A stretch of DNA of 64,000 nucleotides, taken from the NCBI RefSeq assembly GCF_003610995.1, contig NZ_CP032543.1, forward strand, positions 1,674,001 to 1,738,000, in the 5' to 3' direction. This DNA is from Streptomyces griseus subsp. griseus. GTDB lineage: Bacteria > Actinomycetota > Actinomycetes > Streptomycetales > Streptomycetaceae. The notes under the pieces are model-generated. The model searched no databases and had not been told where the DNA came from. It saw only the letters and a list, made by a program, of their open reading frames with translations. Position numbers and translations under genes: made by a program. Positions 7,870 to 16,460 of this stretch are shown here, piece by piece (the stretch's first letter is position 1; every line of letters begins with the position of its first letter).

Positions 7870-9231
7870 CTAGACGCGCGAAAGGCGCTTCAGGAGCAAG
7901 ACGGACGCGACGGGCCTGGCACCGGCCTTGGCCACCCCGTCCGCCACTTCGCGGTCGGTGGAGACCACCACCACGGGCCGTCCCGGTGGTTCCGCGCGGG
8001 CCAGTTGACGGATCAGCTCGTCCGCGGTGATCCCCGCCTTGCTGAACAGCACCCGCACCCCGCGCGGCGGCGCGAGGAGCACCGGGGCGGCCAGTTCGGC
8101 TCCGTCGAAGACACAGGTCATCTCGGCGCCGGTCTGCGCGGCGAGCACCGAGAGGCCGCCCAGCAGCCGCAACCGCTGCTTCTCCAGCGGCATCTGGGGA
8201 TAGCCGGTCTTGGTGACGTTGTAGCCGTCCACGATGAGATGCGCCTGCGGCAGCGCGAGGAGCTGGTCCAGCAGCGCCGGGTCCGTCTCGGAAAGCGCCC
8301 TGGCGGCAATGTCCTTCGGCGACATCCGGCCCGGCTCCACCGCGTCCACGCTGTCGGCCGGGCGGGCTGTCACCGGGGGCAGGGCCAGCTCGCGCCGCAG
8401 CCCCGAGGCCGCGTCCAGCACGGTGTCCAGGAGCAGCCGCAGCCTCATGTCCTCCACCGACCGCCCCTCGCGGGAGGCCCGGCGGCCCGCCTCGACGGCC
8501 GCCTCCGCCTCGCCGAGCCGGTGCTTGAGCCGGCGCGACTCGCTCTCGGCGGCGGAGAGCTGGGCGGCGGCCTCGGCCCGCTGGGTGTCGGCCTCGGCGG
8601 CGCCGCGGCGGAGAGCGGCCTCGCCGCGCTTCACCTCGCTCAGCGCGGAGCGCAGTTTGCGATGGAGCGACTCGGACTCCTTGCGGGCCGCGTCCAGCTC
8701 GGCGCGGAGCCGCTCGGTCTCGCTGCGGGTGTGGGCGCGGGCCCGCTCCAGCTCCTCGCGCAGCTGGACCAGTTCGCGCCGGGTCTCCTCGCCCACCCGC
8801 TCCGCGTCGGCCCGCTGGACCTCCTCGCCGGCCGCCTCGACCAGCTTGACCCAGCCCACCGGGCGCAGCACATAGGCGGCGGCGGCCACATCGAGGGGGT
8901 CGGCGGCCGCGGGCGGCGAACCGGCCTCCAGCGCGCCGGCCAGCTCCGGCTGGGCCTGGCTCAGCCGCTCACCGATGCGCTGCCGGAAGAGCGGTTCGCT
9001 CTCCAGGGCGGCGGCCATCGCGTTCCCGGCGAACTTGGCCCGGCGGGTCGGGGTGAACCGGGCATACTGCCGCAACTGGGCGGGCAGTTCGGCGACGGTC
9101 AGCCCGCCGAAGGCGTCCGAGACCAGGGCGATGACCCGCCGCCGTACGCCTTCGGGCAGCGGACGGTCGAGCGCCTCGGCACCGCCGTCGGCCGCATCGG
9201 CCGGTTCGGCGTCGCTGGTCGGCTGATCCAC
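7870..9231 (-). CDS. NYN (PIN-like) domain putative ribonuclease with central coiled coil
   Basis: A 453-residue cytoplasmic protein. The C-terminal ~150 residues form a YacP/NYN domain: LIVDGYNVTKTGYP supplies the first acidic residue, CVFDGAEL the second and VVVSTDREVADG the third, the expected metal-binding set of PIN-like nucleases. In front is an alternating Arg/Glu/Ala coiled coil (about 150-270) and an N-terminal helical region. The start is GTG 9231. The family is linked to RNA processing (YacP/Rae1 relatives), but the long coiled-coil extension is an actinobacterial feature of unknown role. It is followed at 40 bp by the small zinc-ribbon gene's end on the same strand, so the two may be co-transcribed (zinc-ribbon gene first). 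Confidence 0.87.
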   Translation of the reverse strand: MDQPTSDAEPADAADGGAEALDRPLPEGVRRRVIALVSDAFGGLTVAELPAQLRQYARFTPTRRAKFAGNAMAAALESEPLFRQRIGERLSQAQPELAGALEAGSPPAAADPLDVAAAAYVLRPVGWVKLVEAAGEEVQRADAERVGEETRRELVQLREELERARAHTRSETERLRAELDAARKESESLHRKLRSALSEVKRGEAALRRGAAEADTQRAEAAAQLSAAESESRRLKHRLGEAEAAVEAGRRASREGRSVEDMRLRLLLDTVLDAASGLRRELALPPVTARPADSVDAVEPGRMSPKDIAARALSETDPALLDQLLALPQAHLIVDGYNVTKTGYPQMPLEKQRLRLLGGLSVLAAQTGAEMTCVFDGAELAAPVLLAPPRGVRVLFSKAGITADELIRQLARAEPPGRPVVVVSTDREVADGVAKAGARPVASVLLLKRLSRV

Positions 9232-9270
9232 CGTCCGTCACCCCATAGATATGTCTGTCGGCGCGCTCCC

Positions 9271-9513
9271 TCAGGAGGCGGCACCCGGCCTGTCCACCAG
9301 TTCGATCTGGTCCACCGCGTTGCACCAACGACAGCGGACCGACTCGATGGTCTCACTGACCACCTCCCGCTCCTCGACACTGGACTCACCGGCCAGGTCG
9401 AGGTGCACGTACTCCACGACCTTGGAGGACCGCGTCACATCGAAGCGCGTGAGATTGCCGCACAGGGTGCAGCGCCAGCGGGTCCCGTCGGTCGGCAGGG
9501 GAACCGTCGTCAT
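9271..9513 (-). CDS. Small zinc-ribbon-like protein
   Basis: An 80-residue protein beginning MTTVPLPTDG at ATG 9513, preceded by AGAGGA. Two CxxC pairs, CTLCGN near residue 15 and CRWCNA near residue 62, can bind one zinc in a ribbon. The middle is acidic and hydrophobic (VVEYVHLDLAG). I know of no assigned function; similar short proteins are conserved in streptomycetes next to the NYN gene. The longer open frame back to 9660 lacks a ribosome-binding site and has an atypical composition. Confidence 0.8.
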   Translation of the reverse strand: MTTVPLPTDGTRWRCTLCGNLTRFDVTRSSKVVEYVHLDLAGESSVEEREVVSETIESVRCRWCNAVDQIELVDRPGAAS

Positions 9514-9707
9514 CGTTGCGTCCTCTTTCGTCGTCTCCGAGAGCGCGCGCCGGGCGCGCCGCCGCGTCGCTTCCTGTCCTACGTCAAGGATCTCGCGGTG
9601 CGCCGTCGAACTGCGGAAGTCCTGGCGTAACCCTACGGCCTCGCGTATAGGCATCGGCACGGCGAGGCGCCCCGTCCCCTTCTCCCCCGGTACGTCATGC
9701 TCTGTAC

Positions 9708-10460
9708 ATGATCGACGTGCGGCGGATCGACTGGCGGGCCACGGCCCGGAGGGTCCAGGGCGGCGCGGCGGGCGGGGCGCCGGTGACGTACGGGCTGATC
9801 GCCCTGTGCTGCGCGATCTTCGTGATCAGCCCGCTCGCCGGGTTCGGCGGTGCCGCCTACGGCAGCCAGGACGCGCTGCTCGCCGCACAGGCCGGGTACT
9901 TCGAGCGGTGGGGGGTGATCCCGGCCGAGCTGTGGGAGGGCTCGCCGCGCGCCCTGGCCACCCCGTTCACCGCGCTGTTCGTGCACGGCAGCTGGCTGCA
10001 CCTGCTGGGCAACCTGCTCTTCCTCTACGTGTTCGGGGCGATGGTCGAGGAACGCCTGGGCCGCGTGCGGTTCGCCCTCTTCTACGTGGGGTGCGGCTAC
10101 CTGGCGCTGGTCTGCTACGCGGCGGTGCACGCGGACTCGGAGCAGACGCTGGTCGGGGCGTCGGGTGCGATCTCGGCGGTACTCGGCGCGTTCCTGTACC
10201 TGTTCCCGAAGGCCCGGGTGACCAGCCTGTTCCCGTTCCTCTTCTTCCTGCCGCTGCGGTTTCCCGCCTGGATCGTGCTGGTCTTCTGGTTCGGGCTCCA
10301 GTGGGCGGCGGCCCAGGCTGCGGACGCGGGGCCGGGGGTGGCCTATCTGGCGCACGTGGCGGGGTTCGCGGCCGGGTTCCTGTACGCCTGGGGACGCTGT
10401 CGGGGACGGACTAGAGTGAAGGTTCCAGCCACGGCCACCGAGGGAGACAGCCAGCCGTGA
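9708..10460 (+). CDS. Rhomboid-family intramembrane serine protease
   Basis: A 250-residue membrane protein with about six helices. The catalytic dyad is in place: Ser152 in VGASGAISAVLG and His216 in LAHVAGFAAG. The oxyanion-side HGSWLHLLGN (His93, His98, Asn102) sits in TM2. Family members cleave single-pass substrates within the membrane. The C-terminal tail after residue 230 is basic and soluble. It overlaps the next gene by 4 bp (GTGA), so the two are translationally coupled; the meaning of coupling a rhomboid to a RAM-domain protein is unknown. Confidence 0.92.
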   Translation: MIDVRRIDWRATARRVQGGAAGGAPVTYGLIALCCAIFVISPLAGFGGAAYGSQDALLAAQAGYFERWGVIPAELWEGSPRALATPFTALFVHGSWLHLLGNLLFLYVFGAMVEERLGRVRFALFYVGCGYLALVCYAAVHADSEQTLVGASGAISAVLGAFLYLFPKARVTSLFPFLFFLPLRFPAWIVLVFWFGLQWAAAQAADAGPGVAYLAHVAGFAAGFLYAWGRCRGRTRVKVPATATEGDSQP

Positions 10461-10738
10461 TCACCGCGATCGTGCTCATCAAGACCAGCGTGGACCGGAT
10501 TCCGGAGATCGCCGAGGCCATCGCCGCGCTGGACAGTGTCAGCGAGGTCTTCTCCGTCACCGGCACCTACGACCTGATCGCCATGGTCCGGGTGGCCCGC
10601 CACGACGACCTCGCCGATGTCATCCCCGGCCGGATCAGCAAGATCCCGGGCGTCGAGGGCACCGACACCCATGTGGCGTTCCGTACGTACTCCCAGCACG
10701 ACCTGGAAGCGGCGTTCGCCATCGGCCTGGACGCCTAG
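10457..10738 (+). CDS. Lrp/AsnC ligand-binding (RAM) domain protein without DNA-binding domain
   Basis: A 93-residue stand-alone RAM domain: MITAIVLIKTSVDRIPEIAEAI, then VSVTGTYDLIAMVRV and THVAFRTYSQHD, matching the C-terminal effector and oligomerisation half of Lrp/AsnC proteins. No helix-turn-helix precedes it, and the GTG start overlapping the rhomboid stop rules out a hidden N-terminus. Stand-alone RAM proteins bind small ligands such as amino acids and form dimers or octamers; they may modulate full-length Lrp proteins. A strong hairpin follows the stop. Confidence 0.9.
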   Translation: MITAIVLIKTSVDRIPEIAEAIAALDSVSEVFSVTGTYDLIAMVRVARHDDLADVIPGRISKIPGVEGTDTHVAFRTYSQHDLEAAFAIGLDA

Positions 10739-10752
10739 GACCCTACGCACGT

Positions 10753-10787
10753 CGGCCGGGGACGGGCAGCGCGCCCGTCCCCGGCCG
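10753..10787. terminator. Bidirectional terminator hairpin
   Basis: Perfect 15-bp inverted repeat (arm CGGCCGGGGACGGGC) around AGCGC, between the convergent RAM-domain and aminotransferase genes. Confidence 0.85.
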
Positions 10788-10794
10788 AGGTGTT

Positions 10795-12177
10795 TCAGGC
10801 CGTACGCGCGGCCTCGCCCCGGTCCGGGACGCAACGGCCGTCCTCGGTGCGGTACTTCCACCGGGCACCCTCGCTGACCAGCTCGGAGACCGCGCGCAGG
10901 AACCGCTCGATGTGCTCGTCCGGCGTACCGGCGCCGAAGCTGACCCGGATGGCGTTGAGGGACCGCTCGCCCGGCTCGGCCTCGGGGGCACCGCACTCGC
11001 CCGGGTCCTGCGGGTCGCTGCCGAGGAGGGTGCGGACCAGCGGGTGGGCGCAGAAGAGGCCGTCGCGGACGCCGATGCCGTACTCCGCCGAGAGGGCGGC
11101 GGCGAAGTGCGAGCTGTTCCAGCCGCGCACCACGAAGGAGATGACGCCGACCCGGGGCGCGTCGTCGCCGAAGAGCGAGAGCACCTGGACCTCGGGTACC
11201 TCGGCGAGCCCTTCGCGTACCCGGGTCACCAGCTCCTGCTCCCGGGCGACCAGCGAGTCGAAGCCCGCCTCGGTGAGGGCCTTGCAGGCGGAGGCGATGG
11301 AGTAGACCCCGATGACGTTGGGCGAACCGGCCTCGTGGCGGGCGGCCGTGGTGTGCCAGTCGACGTCCACGCCGCCGTCGGCGCGCCGGGCGACCTTGCG
11401 GGAGGCGCCGCCGCCGGCGAGGTACGGCTCGGCCGCCTGGAGCCAGTCGGCGCGGCCGGCGAGGACCCCGGAGCCGAAGGGCGCGTAGAGCTTGTGGCCG
11501 GAGAACGCGACCCAGTCGACATCCAGTCCGGCGATGTCCACGGCGTGGTGCGGGGCGAGCTGGGCGGCGTCGAGGACGATCCGGGCACCGTGCGCGTGGG
11601 CGGCGGCGGCCAGCTCCTTCACCGGCCACAGCTCACCGGTCACGTTGGAGGCACCGGTGACGCAGACCAGGGCGGGGCCGTACGGGTCGCGGTCGGCGAG
11701 CGCGCGCTCCAGGAACTCCACCGCCTGGCCCGGCGTGCGGGGCGCGTTGAGGTAGGTGACCTGGGCGTCGCGCCAGGGCAGCAGGGAGGCGTGGTGCTCG
11801 GTCTCGTAGACGAAGACCTGGCAGTTCGCGGGGATCGCGGCGGCCAGCAGGTTGAGGGAGTCGGTGGTGGAGCGGGTGAAGACGACCTGGTCGTCGGCGC
11901 GGCAGCCGAGGAACTCCGCGACCGTGCGGCGGCTGTTCTCGAAGAGGTCGGTGGAGAGCTGCGAGAGGTAGCCGGCCCCGCGGTGGACGCTGCCGTAGTA
12001 CGGGGCGTACGCGGCGACGTCGTCCCAGACCCGCTGGAGGGCCGGGGCGCTGGCGGCGTAGTCGAGTGCGGCGTAGGTGACTTCACCGCCGGTGACGAGC
12101 GGAACAGTGACATCCTGCCCCAGAACGGGCAGCGGGGCACAGACCGACGGGTCGATGGCAGCGGTGGAGACAGACAT
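10795..12177 (-). CDS. Class V aminotransferase-fold PLP enzyme under SAM-IV control
   Basis: A 460-residue fold-type I PLP enzyme of the cysteine desulfurase/NifS superfamily. The substrate-side N-terminus is YAALDYAASAPALQRVW; VFTRSTTDSLN binds the phosphate; VLDAAQLAPHHAVD carries the Asp/Gln that contact the ring; the Schiff-base Lys is in FSGHKLYAPFGSG. The C-terminal part has no obvious SGSxC active-site loop like IscS, so I would not call it a desulfurase. ATG 12177 follows GGGAG. The 5' leader holds a SAM-IV riboswitch, which in actinobacteria sits on sulfur and methionine genes; this points to a role in sulfur amino-acid supply or recycling, by inference only. Confidence 0.88.
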   Translation of the reverse strand: MSVSTAAIDPSVCAPLPVLGQDVTVPLVTGGEVTYAALDYAASAPALQRVWDDVAAYAPYYGSVHRGAGYLSQLSTDLFENSRRTVAEFLGCRADDQVVFTRSTTDSLNLLAAAIPANCQVFVYETEHHASLLPWRDAQVTYLNAPRTPGQAVEFLERALADRDPYGPALVCVTGASNVTGELWPVKELAAAAHAHGARIVLDAAQLAPHHAVDIAGLDVDWVAFSGHKLYAPFGSGVLAGRADWLQAAEPYLAGGGASRKVARRADGGVDVDWHTTAARHEAGSPNVIGVYSIASACKALTEAGFDSLVAREQELVTRVREGLAEVPEVQVLSLFGDDAPRVGVISFVVRGWNSSHFAAALSAEYGIGVRDGLFCAHPLVRTLLGSDPQDPGECGAPEAEPGERSLNAIRVSFGAGTPDEHIERFLRAVSELVSEGARWKYRTEDGRCVPDRGEAARTA

Positions 12178-12382
12178 GGCGAACTCCCGTAAGAGGCAGG
12201 CGAAATCCGGCGCCGGCGGGTACGCGGCAGCGCAGGAGAGGGAAGAAAGAAGGGTCTGCGGAAGAAGGGCGTTCAGCCCAGGACATGAAGAGCCCTGGGA
12301 CGAGCCCTAACGCATTCGCTTGCTCACAAGAGGCTCCCTAGGGACCAGGACCCCGGGGGCTGGCGTCCACTGGACGCCGAGG

Positions 12383-12500
12383 GGCCCGCGCTTGCCGCAG
12401 ACCTCGCTGCCTACGGCCTGGTCTTCACCCGGGGCACCCCGCCACGGACGGAGGGTTGCCGGACAGCGGGCCGGGGCCGTAGTCGCTGTCACTCATGACC
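12383..12500 (-). promoter_or_regulatory. SAM-IV riboswitch
   Basis: Read on the minus strand, the element begins GGUCAUGAGUGACAGCG and runs through CGCUGUCCGGCAACCCUCC, GGGGUGCCCCGGGUGAAGACC and ends GCGGCAAGCGCGGG. These are the invariant blocks of the actinobacterial SAM-IV class (P2 stem ACAGCG/CGCUGU, the CCGGCAACC core shared with SAM-I, GGUGCCCCGGGUGA and the 3' GCGGCAAGCGCGGG pseudoknot strand). The stretch from here to the gene (12178-12382) has no gene I can support; it holds the GGCGTCCA/TGGACGCC hairpin at 12362-12378 and a GA-rich ribosome-binding region, the likely expression platform. High SAM should lower expression of the class V enzyme. Confidence 0.92.
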
Positions 12501-12508
12501 TGCGCAGC

Positions 12509-12536
12509 ATCTTGCCATATGTATGCACACGCGCAA
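12509..12536 (-). promoter_or_regulatory. Candidate promoter of the SAM-IV transcript
   Basis: TTGCGC (12531-12536), 16 bp, CAAGAT (12509-12514) on the minus strand; the predicted start falls at the first bases of the riboswitch. The match to consensus is modest, and the -35 abuts the trpD terminator arm. Confidence 0.4.
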
Positions 12537-12568
12537 GGGCGCGGTCCGGCATCCGGACCGCGCCCTTG
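12534..12568 (-). terminator. trpD terminator
   Basis: Perfect 16-bp inverted repeat (arm CAAGGGCGCGGTCCGG) with a CAT loop, starting 7 nt beyond the trpD stop codon. Confidence 0.9.
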
Positions 12569-12575
12569 GCCGATT

Positions 12576-13640
12576 TCAGGCGTTGCTGGCCGCCACCCAC
12601 CGCTCCAGCGCCCGCTTGGCGGCCCCGGAGTCGATGGCCTCGGCCGCCACCGCGATCTTCGCCGCGATCTGCTCGGTCAGCGTGCCGGGCCCCGGGTCGA
12701 GGGCGACCAGCGCCGCCGCCGAGTTGAGCACCACCGCCTCCCGTACCGCCCCGCCCTCGCCGTCCAGCAGGCGGCGGGCCACATCGGCGTTGTACGAGGC
12801 GTCGGCGCCGCGCAGCGCCTCGACGGGGACCAGCGGGAGGCCGACGTCGCGCGGGTCGAAGGGCTCCTCGCGGACCGTGCCGTCGCGGACCACCCAGACC
12901 CGCGAGGTGGCGGTGGTGGTCAGCTCGTCGAGGCCGTCGTCGCCGCGGAAGACGAGAGCCGAGTTGCCCCGCTCCGCCAGCACGCCCGCGACGATGGGCG
13001 CCATCCGGGCGTCGGCCACCCCGATGGCCTGGGAGCGCACCTGGGCCGGGTTGGTGAGGGGGCCCAGGATGTTGAACGTGGTCTGCGCACCGAGCTCCCG
13101 GCGGGCCTTGGCCGCGTACCGCAGGGCGGGGTGGAACTTGACGGCGAAGCAGAAGGTGATGCCCGCCGCCTCGGCGACCTCCACCACCCGCTGCGGGGTC
13201 AGCTCCAGGTTGACGCCGAGCTTCTCCAGTACGTCGGAGGAGCCGCTGGCGGACGAGGCGGCCCGGTTGCCGTGCTTGACGACCTTCGCGCCGGTCCCGG
13301 CGATGACGATCGCGGACATGGTGGAGATGTTGACCGTCTTGGCGAGGTCGCCGCCGGTGCCGACGATGTCGACCGTGCGGCCGGGCACCTGGATGGTGTT
13401 GGCGTGCGCGTACATCGCGCGCACCAGACCGGTGACCTCCTCGACGGTCTCGCCCTTGGCCCGCAGCGCGACCGCGAAGCCGGCGATCTGCGCGTCGGTG
13501 GCCTCGCCGCTCATGATGCGGTCCATCGCCCAGGCCGTCTCCTCGGAGGAGAGGTTCTCGCCGCGCAGCAGGGGGTTCAGCAGGCCGGGCCAGGAACGGT
13601 CCGCCACGCTGTCGCCGCCGCTCGGGGTCACAACGTTCAT
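12576..13640 (-). CDS. trpD: Anthranilate phosphoribosyltransferase
   Basis: A 354-residue TrpD that joins anthranilate and PRPP in tryptophan synthesis. The PRPP loop [18 protein letters not shown], the [18 protein letters not shown] segment (KHGNR and GSADVLE equivalents) and [11 protein letters not shown] are all intact. ATG 13640 (MNVVTPSGG) follows GGAG; 15 extra codons upstream in the frame lack support. The gene is alone, away from other trp genes, as is common for one trpD copy in streptomycetes, and is flanked by strong terminators on both sides, so it has its own transcript. No trp attenuator is visible upstream. Confidence 0.95.
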   Translation of the reverse strand: MNVVTPSGGDSVADRSWPGLLNPLLRGENLSSEETAWAMDRIMSGEATDAQIAGFAVALRAKGETVEEVTGLVRAMYAHANTIQVPGRTVDIVGTGGDLAKTVNISTMSAIVIAGTGAKVVKHGNRAASSASGSSDVLEKLGVNLELTPQRVVEVAEAAGITFCFAVKFHPALRYAAKARRELGAQTTFNILGPLTNPAQVRSQAIGVADARMAPIVAGVLAERGNSALVFRGDDGLDELTTTATSRVWVVRDGTVREEPFDPRDVGLPLVPVEALRGADASYNADVARRLLDGEGGAVREAVVLNSAAALVALDPGPGTLTEQIAAKIAVAAEAIDSGAAKRALERWVAASNA

Positions 13641-13709
13641 GGTCCGCTCCAGGGGGTCCACAGCCGGTAAAGAGTCCGGCACCACCCTATCCAGCCGCCG
13701 GGACCGCGA

Positions 13710-13740
13710 AGAGCCCCGTCCATCGAATGGACGGGGCTCT
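13710..13740. terminator. Terminator of the ctaE-qcrCAB transcript
   Basis: Perfect 14-bp inverted repeat (arm AGAGCCCCGTCCAT) with a CGA loop, 25 nt after the qcrB stop. Confidence 0.85.
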
Positions 13741-13764
13741 CACGGTGGCGATCAGGTCAGGTGA

Positions 13765-15411
13765 TCAGTGGTGGCCGTGGCCCTCGGTGATCTCCTTGTA
13801 CTCCTCCGCGGTGGGCTTGGCGATCTGGTTGTTCTCGCCGTAGTAGCCCTTGCTGAGCTTGGCGCGCAGCTTCTGGGCCGGGGAGATCTTGCGCTTGACA
13901 CCGTTCTCGTCGACCTCGGGGCCGAGCTCGACGGGCTTGTACTGCTCGTGTGCCGTGAGCGTGTGCAGCTGCCCCGGCGAGAGCGGCTCGTGGACCTCGA
14001 CGAACTCACCGTGCGGCAGGCGCTTGATGATGCCGGTCTCACGACCGTGCAGCACCTTGTCCCGGTCGCGGCGCTGGAGGCCCAGGCAGATCCGCTTCGT
14101 GACGATGAACGCGATGACCGGTCCGGCGAAGAAGAAGATCCGGACGAACCACGAGATGGCGTTCAGCGACAGATGGAAGTGCGTGGCCCACAGGTCGTTG
14201 CCACCGCCGACGAGGCCGATGAAGTACGCCGTGATCCAGGCGACGCCGAGCGCCGTACGCGTCGGGGCGTTGCGCGGGCGGTCCAGGATGTGGTGCTCGC
14301 GCTTGTCCCCGGTGATCCAGGACTCCAGGAACGGGTACACCGCGGGCAGCGAGAGCACCAGTCCGAAGAGGACCAGCGGGATGAACACGCCCAGGTTGAG
14401 CGTGTGGCCCCAGTAGCTGATCTCCCAGCCCGGCATGACACGGACCAGACCCTCGGCGAAGCCCATGTACCAGTCGGGCTGGGCGCCGGTGGACACCTGG
14501 TCCGGGCGGTACGGGCCGAGCGCCCAGATCGGGTTGATCGTGGCGATCGCCGAGATGATGGCGATGACACCGAAGACCAGGAAGAAGAAGCCTCCGGCCT
14601 TCGCCATGTAGACCGGCAGCAGCGGCATGCCGACGACGTTCTTGTTCGTCTTGCCGGGACCCGCGAACTGCGTGTGCTTGTGGTAGAAGACCAGGATCAG
14701 GTGGGCCACCAGCAGCCCGAGCATGATGCCCGGCAGCAGCAGGATGTGGATCGAGTAGAACCGGGCCACGAAGTCGTGGCCGGGGAACTCGCCGCCGAAC
14801 AGGAACATCGAGATGTACGTACCGACGATCGGCACGGACAGGATCGCGCCCTGGGTGAAGCGGACACCCGTACCGGAGAGCAGGTCGTCCGGGAGGGAGT
14901 AGCCGGTGAAGCCGGTGAACATGCCCAGCACGAACAGCAGGAAGCCGAAGAGCCAGTTGACCTCGCGCGGCTTGCGGAAGGCGCCCGTGAAGAAGACGCG
15001 CATCATGTGCACGAACATGGCGGCCAGGAAGATCAGCGCGGCCCAGTGGTGGATCTGCCGGACGAGCAGACCGCCGCGGACCTCGAAGCTGATCTTCAGC
15101 GTGGAGGCGTACGCCTCCGACATGCGGATGCCCTGCATGGGCTCGTACGGGCCGTGGTAGACGACCTCGTTCATGCTCGGCTGGAAGAACAGCGTCAGAT
15201 ACACACCCGTGAGGATGATGATGATGAAGCTGTAGAGCGCGACCTCACCGAGCATGAAGGACCAGTGGTCCGGGAAGATCTTGCGCATGTTGGCCTTGGC
15301 CAGGCCGTAGATGCCCAGCCGGCCGTCCGCCCAGTCGGCGACCCGCTCGCCCGCGGGTGCCTTGCGCTGTCCCGCCTGGTCGGCGGGCGGGTTGGTTGTC
15401 GCAGTACTCAT
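13765..15411 (-). CDS. qcrB: Ubiquinol/menaquinol--cytochrome c reductase cytochrome b subunit
   Basis: A 548-residue QcrB, longer than the mitochondrial or alpha-proteobacterial type by a soluble C-terminal extension (about 430-548) typical of actinobacteria. It has eight or so helices; haem-binding His pairs lie in QIHHWAALIFLAAMFVHMMR and FYSIHILLLPGIMLGLLVAHLIL, and the Qo motif appears as PDWYMG (PEWY equivalent). It catalyses menaquinol oxidation in the bcc complex that pairs directly with aa3 oxidase. The start ATG overlaps the qcrA stop by 4 bp. The downstream hairpin ends the operon. Confidence 0.97.
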   Translation of the reverse strand: MSTATTNPPADQAGQRKAPAGERVADWADGRLGIYGLAKANMRKIFPDHWSFMLGEVALYSFIIIILTGVYLTLFFQPSMNEVVYHGPYEPMQGIRMSEAYASTLKISFEVRGGLLVRQIHHWAALIFLAAMFVHMMRVFFTGAFRKPREVNWLFGFLLFVLGMFTGFTGYSLPDDLLSGTGVRFTQGAILSVPIVGTYISMFLFGGEFPGHDFVARFYSIHILLLPGIMLGLLVAHLILVFYHKHTQFAGPGKTNKNVVGMPLLPVYMAKAGGFFFLVFGVIAIISAIATINPIWALGPYRPDQVSTGAQPDWYMGFAEGLVRVMPGWEISYWGHTLNLGVFIPLVLFGLVLSLPAVYPFLESWITGDKREHHILDRPRNAPTRTALGVAWITAYFIGLVGGGNDLWATHFHLSLNAISWFVRIFFFAGPVIAFIVTKRICLGLQRRDRDKVLHGRETGIIKRLPHGEFVEVHEPLSPGQLHTLTAHEQYKPVELGPEVDENGVKRKISPAQKLRAKLSKGYYGENNQIAKPTAEEYKEITEGHGHH

Positions 15412-16460
15412 CCGCGCTCCCAGAAGGAAGGGCCGACGGGCTCGTCGAAGTCACCGAGCGCCTCGAGGTTGCCCTCGCTGTTCACACCGATCCGCAGCTG
15501 CGGAAGCGGGTGGCCGGCCGGACCGAAGATGACGCGGGCGCCGTCGGAGAGGTCGAAGGTGGACTGGTGGCACGGGCAGAGCACGTGGTGTGTCTGCTGC
15601 TCGTACAGGCTGATCGGGCAGCCGACGTGGGTGCAGATCTTGGAGAAGGCGACGATGCCCTCGTGGGCCCAGTCGCGCTGGCGCTTGTCCTTGATGTCGT
15701 CCGGCTCGATGCGGACGATCATCAGGGCGGCCTTGGCGATCTGCGACTGGAAGTCGTGCGCGTCCTCCTCCAGGCCCTCGGGCATGGCGAAGGTCAGCGA
15801 GCCCACGGCGACGTGCTCGGGGCGCAGCGGCTGCATCGTGTTCATGTTGACGAGCAGCTTGCCCTTGGCCCACATCGTGGTCCGGAGCTTCTTCTCCGGG
15901 AGCGGACCGAGGTCGCGCAGCAGCACCACACCGGAGAGCGGCACCAGGGCCAGCGCGCCGAACATGGTGGTGCGGATCAGCTTGCGACGGCCGATCGCGG
16001 ACTCCTCGGCACCGGCCTTGAAGTCGGCGAGGACCTGCGCCTTGACCTCGGCCGGCGCCTCGATCGGGTGCCGTTCGGCCGGAACCTCGACGTCGGACAT
16101 CAGGGTGCGCGCCCAGTGGACGGCGCCCGCTCCGATGAAGAAGAGCGCGAAGCCGAGCGTCAGCCCCAGGGAGAAGTTGAGCGCGCTCACATGGCCGAAG
16201 GGCCAGATGTAGACGATCCTGTCCACCGGGAAGATGACGTAGGAGGCGATGAAGCCCACCGTCGACAGCATCGAGAGGACGAACAGGAACGCGACGGTCC
16301 GCTCGGAGCGGTTCGCTGCGCGTTCGTCGAGGTCCTGGATGCGCGGCTTGTGGGCCGGCAGCCCCGGGTCCGCGAACGGGTCGTCCGTACGCTCCACCGC
16401 GCCGTGCGCGGTCTCCTGCACTACGGGCAGGTTGTCTTCTGGAATCTGTTGGCTACTCAT
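15408..16460 (-). CDS. qcrA: Rieske iron-sulfur subunit of the bcc complex
   Basis: A 350-residue QcrA of the actinobacterial three-helix type: two extra N-terminal helices (TVAFLFVLSMLSTVGFIASYVI and a second near residue 80), then a third before the cluster domain. The 2Fe-2S ligands are in CTHVGC and CPCHQS, and the GPAG(H)PLPQL loop follows. The N-terminal tail of about 60 residues is cytoplasmic and acidic. Export probably combines Sec for the first helices with Tat for the last. It overlaps both neighbours by 4 bp (qcrC and qcrB), giving strict co-translation. Confidence 0.96.
   Translation of the reverse strand: MSSQQIPEDNLPVVQETAHGAVERTDDPFADPGLPAHKPRIQDLDERAANRSERTVAFLFVLSMLSTVGFIASYVIFPVDRIVYIWPFGHVSALNFSLGLTLGFALFFIGAGAVHWARTLMSDVEVPAERHPIEAPAEVKAQVLADFKAGAEESAIGRRKLIRTTMFGALALVPLSGVVLLRDLGPLPEKKLRTTMWAKGKLLVNMNTMQPLRPEHVAVGSLTFAMPEGLEEDAHDFQSQIAKAALMIVRIEPDDIKDKRQRDWAHEGIVAFSKICTHVGCPISLYEQQTHHVLCPCHQSTFDLSDGARVIFGPAGHPLPQLRIGVNSEGNLEALGDFDEPVGPSFWERG

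Noticed and set aside
12083..12286. Possible leader peptide after the SAM-IV element (MSWAERPSS...)
   Set aside because: Overlaps the aminotransferase start in another frame, has no clear ribosome-binding site and no runs of sulfur amino acids.
13768..16212. 814-residue plus-strand open frame
   Set aside because: Antisense to qcrB and qcrA; no motif.
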